64,000 nucleotides of DNA from WHSW01 sp963781265 (lineage in GTDB: Bacteria; Actinomycetota; Thermoleophilia; Solirubrobacterales; 70-9). The DNA lies in contig CAWAFH010000003.1 in the NCBI GenBank assembly GCA_963781265.1, forward strand, positions 62,001 to 126,000. Direction: 5' to 3'. A program made the translations under genes and the position numbers. Of the stretch, positions 59,115-64,000 are shown in pieces; within the stretch, counting starts at the first letter, position 1, and every line of letters starts with the position of its first letter. The notes under the pieces are model-generated. The model was given only the letters and a program-made list of their open reading frames with translations. It did not search any database and was not told the DNA's origin.

Positions 59115-60017
59115 ATGGAGGCAGCACCCGGGAACCGTGCCAGGGGGGCACTGGCGCTAGTCGCTGCGCTGTTCGCGCTCGGCGCGTTCGCGTCCTCGGC
59201 GACCGCTCAGGAAGCTCCGCAGTGCCTCAAGGGCAAGGAGAAGCTGAGCGACAACCGTGATGTCTGGAACGGCACGAACGGCCACGACAGCGTCACCGGC
59301 CTGCGCGGCAAGGACAAGCTCGACGGCCGCAGCGGCCCGGACCTCGTCAACGGCGGCCGCGACAACGACGTCGTCAAGGGCGGCAGCGGCAACGACACGA
59401 TCTGCGGCGGTCGCGGCAACGACAAGCTCTACGGCGGCCCCGGCGACGACATCATCTTCGGCGAGGAGGAGAGCGACAGGATCTACCCCGGGCCGGGCAA
59501 CGACAAGGTGCTCGGCTCGGCCGGCGACGACAAGATCTTCGGCTACGGGATGTCGGGCGGGGAGGTCGTCGACGACGGCATCGACATCCTCGACGGCGGC
59601 TTCAACGACGACGTGATCGTCGCCGGCGGCGCCGACACGCTGCTCGGCTTCACCCACGACGACACGCTGAGCACGAAGACCCCCGACGTCGCGCCCGCGG
59701 TCATGGACGGTGGCGGCAACGACGACGTGCTGTACGGCTCCGAGGCCGCCGACAACCTGCGCGGCGGCGAGAACGGCCAGGACAAGCTCTACGGTGCCGG
59801 TGGCAATGACAAGCTGTTCGGCGAAGGCGACAACGATGAGCTCTATGGCCAGGTCGGCCGTGACCGGCTCGGCGGCGGCGACGGCTCCGACCTGCTCGAC
59901 GGCGGCCCCGGCGACGACAACTGCGACGGCGGCGAGCTCGACGACCGGGCCGTCGACTGCGAGCACGAGACCTCGATCGAGCGTCGTCCGTTCGCTCGTC
60001 TGTTCCGCGGCCTCTAA
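59115..60017 (+). CDS. Secreted RTX-type calcium-binding repeat protein 1
   Basis: A 300-residue exported protein. Signal peptide about 1-33 (LALVAALFALGAFASSATAQ). The body is a series of GGxGxDxhx-like nonapeptides (GGRGNDKLYGGPGDDIIFG, GGSGNDTI) that fold into a calcium-loaded beta-roll. It ends IERRPFARLFRGL, nearly the same tail as its neighbour. No enzymatic domain. Likely a surface or matrix protein. Paralogue of the next gene. Confidence 0.88.
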   Translation: MEAAPGNRARGALALVAALFALGAFASSATAQEAPQCLKGKEKLSDNRDVWNGTNGHDSVTGLRGKDKLDGRSGPDLVNGGRDNDVVKGGSGNDTICGGRGNDKLYGGPGDDIIFGEEESDRIYPGPGNDKVLGSAGDDKIFGYGMSGGEVVDDGIDILDGGFNDDVIVAGGADTLLGFTHDDTLSTKTPDVAPAVMDGGGNDDVLYGSEAADNLRGGENGQDKLYGAGGNDKLFGEGDNDELYGQVGRDRLGGGDGSDLLDGGPGDDNCDGGELDDRAVDCEHETSIERRPFARLFRGL

Positions 60018-60049
60018 AGAAAAGCCGGCGGCGCCCGATAGATAGGCCG

Positions 60050-60943
60050 ATGGCGTTTCGACGATCGATGATCCCTGCGCTCATGGCGCTCGCCGTCGCC
60101 CTGGTGCTGCCCGTCGCGGCCTCGGCCCAGGAAGCGCCGATCTGCCTCAAGGGCGATGAGCGCCTCGACGACGGCAAGAACAACTGGCTCGGCACGAACG
60201 GCCACGACAGCGTCACCGGCCTCCGAGGCAAGGACCATCTGATCGGCCGCGGCGGTCCCGACCTGCTCAACGGCGGCCGCGACAACGACGTGGTCGAGGG
60301 CAGCCAGGGCAACGACGTGCTCTGCGGGGGCCGCAGCGCCGACAAGCTCTACGGCGGCCCCGGCGACGACATCATCTACGGCGAGGAGGAAAACGACACG
60401 ATCTTTCCCGGCGCGGGCAACGACAAGGTGCTCGGCTCGGCCGGCGACGATCGGATCTTCGGCTACGGGATGTCGGGCGGGGAGGTCGTCGACGACGGCA
60501 TCGACATCCTCGACGGCGGCTTCAACGACGACGTGATCGTCGCCGGCGGCGCCGACACGCTGCTCGGCTTCACCCACGACGACGTCCTCAGCACGAAGAC
60601 CCCCAACGTCGCCCCGGCGGTCATGGACGGCGGCGGCAACGACGACATCGTCTACGGCTCCGAGGCCGACGACTTCATCCGCGGCGGCGAGCGCCTCTCC
60701 GGCGACGACAAGCTCTTCGGCGCCGGCGGCAACGACACGATCATGGGGGACGGCAACGACGACGAGCTCTACGGCCAGCTCGGCGACGACGATCTCTCCG
60801 GCGGCGACGGCTTCGACAACCTCAACGGCGGCCCCGGCGACGACAACTGCGACGGTGGCGACCTCCGCGATGCCGGCTCCGAGTGCGAGCGCACGAACGC
60901 GATCGAGCGGCGCCCGCTCGGCCGCCTGTTCCGCGGCCTCTAG
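60050..60943 (+). CDS. Secreted RTX-type calcium-binding repeat protein 2
   Basis: A 297-residue paralogue of the preceding gene: signal peptide (MALAVALVLPVAASAQE), QEAP.CLKG start, RTX nonapeptides throughout and the tail IERRPLGRLFRGL. A block of 130 bp (60454-60583) is identical to 59534-59663, far above the surrounding similarity, pointing to recent duplication or gene conversion. Thirty-two bp separate the genes. Confidence 0.88.
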   Translation: MAFRRSMIPALMALAVALVLPVAASAQEAPICLKGDERLDDGKNNWLGTNGHDSVTGLRGKDHLIGRGGPDLLNGGRDNDVVEGSQGNDVLCGGRSADKLYGGPGDDIIYGEEENDTIFPGAGNDKVLGSAGDDRIFGYGMSGGEVVDDGIDILDGGFNDDVIVAGGADTLLGFTHDDVLSTKTPNVAPAVMDGGGNDDIVYGSEADDFIRGGERLSGDDKLFGAGGNDTIMGDGNDDELYGQLGDDDLSGGDGFDNLNGGPGDDNCDGGDLRDAGSECERTNAIERRPLGRLFRGL

Positions 60944-60949
60944 CGCGGC

Positions 60950-61174
60950 TCAGTCGACCTCGCGCAGCCTGCCGCTCTGCTCGAGCGTGGTCAGGGTCCG
61001 GTAGAGCTCGTGGTCGGCGGGCCGCTTCGGGACCGCCGGATGCCCGGCGGCCTGCTCATGGCGCCGGATCGCTGCCGCGAGCGCCACGAACGGGGCGTTC
61101 GCCTCGGGCGATGCCGGCCCGCGACCGATCGCGGGTTGCTCCTCGGTCGGCGGCTGGGCGAGCGCCGGGCTCAT
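60950..61174 (-). CDS. Small hypothetical protein B of a two-gene unit
   Basis: A 74-residue soluble protein, ATG overlapping the previous stop (ATGA). It has a Pro/Gln/Glu-rich first third, then a helix (APFVALAAAIRRHEQAAGHP) and DHELYRTLTTLEQSGRLREV. The ELYRTL element mirrors QALYRRLREI in its partner, so the two may be distant paralogues. Function unknown. Confidence 0.6.
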   Translation of the reverse strand: MSPALAQPPTEEQPAIGRGPASPEANAPFVALAAAIRRHEQAAGHPAVPKRPADHELYRTLTTLEQSGRLREVD

Positions 61175-61392
61175 CGGGCGGCGCCCTCGTTGCCGGCGTG
61201 GACGATCTCGCGCAGGCGCCGATAGAGGGCCTGATCGTGGGGGAGGGGTCCGGTGGTGAACCGGCCGGCGCGCACCTCGTGCTCGCCCACCGCGTCGGCG
61301 AGAATCTCGAAGCGCCGCGACGCCAGCTCGCTCTGGACCCGTCCGAAGAGCCGGTGGGTCGAGGTGTCGAGCGCCCCGTTGCCGTTCAGCAT
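61171..61392 (-). CDS. Small hypothetical protein A of a two-gene unit
   Basis: A 73-residue soluble helical protein with a strong ribosome binding site (AAAGGAGATAAAGGCG before ATG). It includes HRLFGRVQSELASRRFEILA and QALYRRLREIVHAG. No family recognised. A perfect 8-bp dyad lies directly upstream, so expression is probably regulated. Confidence 0.65.
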   Translation of the reverse strand: MLNGNGALDTSTHRLFGRVQSELASRRFEILADAVGEHEVRAGRFTTGPLPHDQALYRRLREIVHAGNEGAAR

Positions 61393-61405
61393 CGCCTTTA
61401 TCTCC

Positions 61406-61430
61406 TTTGTCTAGTGATTTGGTAGACAAA
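61406..61430. promoter_or_regulatory. Operator-like dyad before the small two-gene unit
   Basis: TTTGTCTA-N9-TAGACAAA is a perfect inverted repeat with 8-bp arms and a 9-nt spacer (centre to centre 17 bp), 14 bp upstream of the ATG of protein A and within the gap divergent from the SDR gene. It has the size of a MarR or TetR operator. No matching regulator gene is adjacent. Confidence 0.6.
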
Positions 61431-61501
61431 CGCTGAGCGCACGATAGCACGGACGACCCGGTTGTTAGGGTGGCGGAGCAACCGATGAGGAGGAATCGAG
61501 C

Positions 61502-62395
61502 ATGGGACGCCAACCGCTTTCGCTGAGGGGAAAGATCGTCGCGATCACGGGTGGGGCCCGGGGGATCGGCAAGGCAACCGCGAGGGCGCTGGTGCTCAAG
61601 GGCGCCAAGGTCGCGATCGGCGATCTCGACCGCGAGCTCGCCGAGCAGACCGCCGCCGAGATCGGCGGTGAGACGCTCGCGCTGGAGCTCGACGTCACCC
61701 GTCGCGACTCGTTCGAGGGCTTTCTCGACCAGGTCGAGGAGCGACTCGGCTCGCTCGACGTGCTGATCAACAACGCCGGGATCATGCCGCTCGGCAAGTT
61801 CGTCGAGGAGGATGACGCGACCGCGCAGCGGATGGTCGACATCAACGTGCACGGGGTCATGTACGGGATGAAGCTGGCCTTGCCGCGGATGCAACGGCGC
61901 GGCAGCGGCCACCTCGTGAACATCGCCTCGCAGGCCGGCAAGACCGGGTTCCCCGGCGGCGCCACCTACTGCGGCACCAAGCACTTCGTCGTCGGTGTCT
62001 CGGAGGCCGTCCGCGCCGAGCTGCGCGGCAGCGGGATCGAGATCTCGTGCGTGATGCCGGCCGTCGTCAACACCGAGCTCGGCTCCGGCCTGCCGGAGAC
62101 GCGCGCGATCAAGGTGCTCCAGCCCGAGGACGTCGCCGAGGCGATCGTCGACGCGCTCGAGCGGCCGAAGTTCGACGTCTTCATCCCCCGCGAGAGCGTC
62201 GGGATCTACAAGTTCATGACCCTGCTGCCGCGCGGGGCCCGCGAGAGCGTCGGGCGGATGCTGAAGGCGGACAAGGTGCTCGCCGAGGCGGACCCGAACG
62301 TCCGCGCCAATTACGAGGACCGCGCGGCCAATTCGCAGCCCGGGCTCGAGCCCGGGGCCGACGAGGAGAGCGAGACGGCCGAAACAGCCGGCTAA
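61502..62395 (+). CDS. Short-chain dehydrogenase/reductase
   Basis: A 297-residue SDR. The cofactor loop is ITGGARGIGKATARALV with Asp in GDLDRE favouring NAD; NNAGIMP is the structural motif, and the catalytic Ser-Tyr-Lys lie in NIASQAG and TYCGTKHF. The C-terminal 30 residues are an acidic tail. AGGAGG sits 7 nt before the ATG. The last 4 bp overlap the convergent ZIP gene. The substrate is unknown. Confidence 0.88.
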   Translation: MGRQPLSLRGKIVAITGGARGIGKATARALVLKGAKVAIGDLDRELAEQTAAEIGGETLALELDVTRRDSFEGFLDQVEERLGSLDVLINNAGIMPLGKFVEEDDATAQRMVDINVHGVMYGMKLALPRMQRRGSGHLVNIASQAGKTGFPGGATYCGTKHFVVGVSEAVRAELRGSGIEISCVMPAVVNTELGSGLPETRAIKVLQPEDVAEAIVDALERPKFDVFIPRESVGIYKFMTLLPRGARESVGRMLKADKVLAEADPNVRANYEDRAANSQPGLEPGADEESETAETAG

Positions 62396-63096
62396 GCGGT
62401 CGAGAGCAGGGCCGCGAGCGCGAAGCCGAGGACGGTCACCAGCCCGACGCTGGTGCCGGCCTTGCGCAGCGCGTCCGGGACCATCGTGTCGGCGAGCATG
62501 CACAGGATCGCGCCCCCGGCGAACGCCTTGACGAAGGCGACGTCGTCGTCGGGGGCGCCGCCGAGCAGCTCGTAGCCGAGCCCGGCGGCAACCGCCGACG
62601 CGAGGGCGATCGCCAGCCAGAGGCGGAGGATCCAACGCCGCGAGTGCTTCGGCTTGAGCTCGGCCGAGGCGGCGATCGACTCGGGCAGGTTGGAGATGAA
62701 CACCGCGGCGATGAACGAGACGCTGACGCCGCCGCCCGAGAGCAGCGTCAGACCGATCGCCGCCGACTCGGGGATCCCGTCGAGCAGTGCGCCGAGCACG
62801 ATGCCCTGCGGATCGTCGCCGCCCTCGTCCGAGCGGCCCCGGTCGATGAGCTTGTCGCCGCCGTAGTAGGTGAGCGCGCCCGCGCCGAGCCCGAGCGCCG
62901 CCGCGAGCCCGCCGCCGATCGTGATCGCCTCCTCGGTGAGGTCGAAGGCCACGGCGCTGATCAGGACCCCGGCGCCGAACGCCATCACGAAGCCGACCGC
63001 GCGGTCTGGCAACGAGCGGCGCGGGACGAGCGCGATCAGCGCGCCGAGCACGAGCGCCATGCCGCCGAACAGTCCCCAGAGCGCCGCTTCGAGCAC
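62392..63096 (-). CDS. ZIP family metal transporter
   Basis: A 234-residue membrane protein with about seven to eight helices, GTG start at 63096. ZIP features: GALLDGIPESAAIGLTLL (helix IV-like, metal-binding Glu) and FISNLPESIAAS (helix V). Both carry the NxPE/DGIPE pattern, with Asp and Asn in place of the usual His, suggesting altered metal preference. It likely moves Zn(II) or another divalent ion into the cytosol. Confidence 0.85.
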   Translation of the reverse strand: MLEAALWGLFGGMALVLGALIALVPRRSLPDRAVGFVMAFGAGVLISAVAFDLTEEAITIGGGLAAALGLGAGALTYYGGDKLIDRGRSDEGGDDPQGIVLGALLDGIPESAAIGLTLLSGGGVSVSFIAAVFISNLPESIAASAELKPKHSRRWILRLWLAIALASAVAAGLGYELLGGAPDDDVAFVKAFAGGAILCMLADTMVPDALRKAGTSVGLVTVLGFALAALLSTA

Positions 63097-63155
63097 GGCG
63101 TCAGTCTGACCGAGGCCCCGGTTGGAGTCGGCGGACGCCGCCGGGGGGTTCCGGG

Positions 63156-64000
63156 TCAGCCGACGGCCGAGCGCCCGTGCGAGGCGCGCAGCGCCGCCTC
63201 TCGTAGCTCGTCGCGAAAGTCGGGGTGGGCGACCTCGGCCAGCGCGAGGCCGCGCTGGTGCACGGTCAGGCCCTGGAGCTCGGCGGCCCCGTACTCGGTG
63301 ACGATCACGTCGACCTGGTGACGCGGGGTCGTGATCACGCTGCCGGCCTCGAACCAGGGGACGATCCGCGAGCTGCGCTCGCCCCCAAGCGTGACGGTCG
63401 ACGGCAGGCAGATCAGGGCCCGGTCCTCGAGCGAGAGCGCGGCGCCCGCGATGAAGTCCTCGTGGCCGCCGATCCCGGAGTACTGGCTGCCGTGGATCGT
63501 GTCGGCGACCACCTGGCCGTGGACGTCGACCCCGATCGCCGCGTTGATCGTGACCATGCGCCGGTTGCGTCCGATCAGCTCCGGTGAGTTGACGAGCTCG
63601 ACGGGCAGGAAGGCGACCTCGTCGTTGCCGTCGAGCCACTCGTACAGCTGCGCGGAGCCGGCGGCGAAGGTCGCGACCGAGACCCCGTCGTAGAGCCCCT
63701 TGCGGTTGGTGACCTTGCCCGCCTCGTGCAGGCACATGAGGCCGTTCGTGAACATCTCCGAGTGGATGCCGTAATCGCCGCCGTCGCCGTCGGCGAGCCG
63801 CGCGACGATGGCGGATGGGATTGCGCCGATCCCGGTCTGCAGGGTCGTCCCGTCGTCGATGAAGGCGCGCGCGTGCTCGGCGATCGCGGCGTCGATCTCG
63901 CCGGGCTCGGGCTCGGGGAGCTCGAGCGGCTTCGCGTCCGACTCGATCACGATGTCGATCTGGTCGAGGTGGATGGCGTGGCGATACTCCGGCGCGAGCC
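63156..64000 (-). CDS. Acetyl-CoA hydrolase/CoA-transferase family protein (N-terminus beyond window)
   Basis: The frame enters from the right edge (PEYRHAIHLDQIDIVIESD). Visible parts are the second half of a class I CoA-transferase of the Cat2/4-hydroxybutyrate CoA-transferase group: LQTGIGAIPSAIVARL, YGIHSEMFTNGLMCLHEAGK with the catalytic Glu of HSEM, GIGGHEDFIAGA and VTEYGAAELQGLTVHQRGLAL. It exchanges CoA between acetate or another acid and its acyl-CoA. It could partner the 3-aminobutanoyl-CoA or succinate semialdehyde routes elsewhere, but that is inference. Confidence 0.88.
   Translation of the reverse strand, partial: LAPEYRHAIHLDQIDIVIESDAKPLELPEPEPGEIDAAIAEHARAFIDDGTTLQTGIGAIPSAIVARLADGDGGDYGIHSEMFTNGLMCLHEAGKVTNRKGLYDGVSVATFAAGSAQLYEWLDGNDEVAFLPVELVNSPELIGRNRRMVTINAAIGVDVHGQVVADTIHGSQYSGIGGHEDFIAGAALSLEDRALICLPSTVTLGGERSSRIVPWFEAGSVITTPRHQVDVIVTEYGAAELQGLTVHQRGLALAEVAHPDFRDELREAALRASHGRSAVG

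Overview
The window is a 64 kb stretch of high-GC bacterial chromosome with dense, translationally coupled genes, frequent GTG and TTG starts, many apparently leaderless genes (a TANNNT box about 6-8 nt before the start codon) and actinobacterial gene families: an Rpf-like muralytic protein behind a c-di-AMP riboswitch, form I CO dehydrogenase, CGNR, PadR, CsoR and SoxR regulators. This fits an aerobic soil actinobacterium, most likely class Thermoleophilia (Solirubrobacterales). That placement is inferred from gene content and style, not from a phylogenetic marker. I saw no rRNA, tRNA, CRISPR array, transposase or phage gene.

Layout. 1-1179: a metallo-beta-lactamase fold protein (cut by the left edge) with a partner of unknown function. 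1343-5859: a molybdenum NAD-dependent formate dehydrogenase with unusual domain splitting. 6010-11938: a CMD-family protein, a lipid kinase, a succinate-semialdehyde-type dehydrogenase, a broken secreted protein, an aldo/keto reductase and an XdhC protein. 12118-23518: a CO oxidation cluster made of five consecutive single-pass membrane proteins with no family I recognise, coxM-coxS-coxL (form I motif AYRCSFR), an XdhC-YHS fusion, a MobA-like cytidylyltransferase, coxD, coxE, a small Cys/His protein, a stand-alone 149-residue copy of an internal CoxL segment, then coxG, a zinc ribbon and a tiny ORF. 23424-30161 (minus strand): a Calvin cycle operon comB-like, cbbL, cbbS, cbbX, prk, tkt, with a divergent LysR-type regulator (CbbR) and a perfect dyad between them. 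31299-40750: PAP2 enzyme, bicupin, cNMP-domain flavoprotein, PadR, copper proteins, riboswitch plus Rpf-like protein, SoxR with its box, a frameshifted CGNR regulator and a deacetylase. 40949-52530: a Kdd-Kce pair for 3,5-diaminohexanoate breakdown, a 51-bp tandem repeat, TetR, then LD-carboxypeptidase, an oligopeptide ABC transporter and two peptidases. 52575-64000: FAD oxidoreductase, CsoR, secreted GH31, enoyl-CoA hydratase, flavin monooxygenase, two RTX-type secreted proteins, a tiny two-gene operon with a perfect operator-like dyad, SDR, ZIP transporter and a CoA-transferase cut by the right edge.

How it works together. Formate dehydrogenase (formate to CO2 plus NADH) and CO dehydrogenase (CO to CO2 plus electrons for respiration) supply reductant and CO2; RuBisCO, phosphoribulokinase and transketolase fix the CO2. 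The first 30 kb therefore reads as a C1 chemolithoautotrophy island. The best candidates for undescribed biology are the five-gene membrane cassette placed directly before coxM and the mini-CoxL gene; the comB-like phosphatase heading the RuBisCO operon is a third.

Caution: seven genes (nine lesions) between 9 kb and 50 kb carry apparent frameshifts. Eight of the nine look like single-base insertions, and the reading is otherwise conserved, so residual sequencing error is more likely than gene decay.
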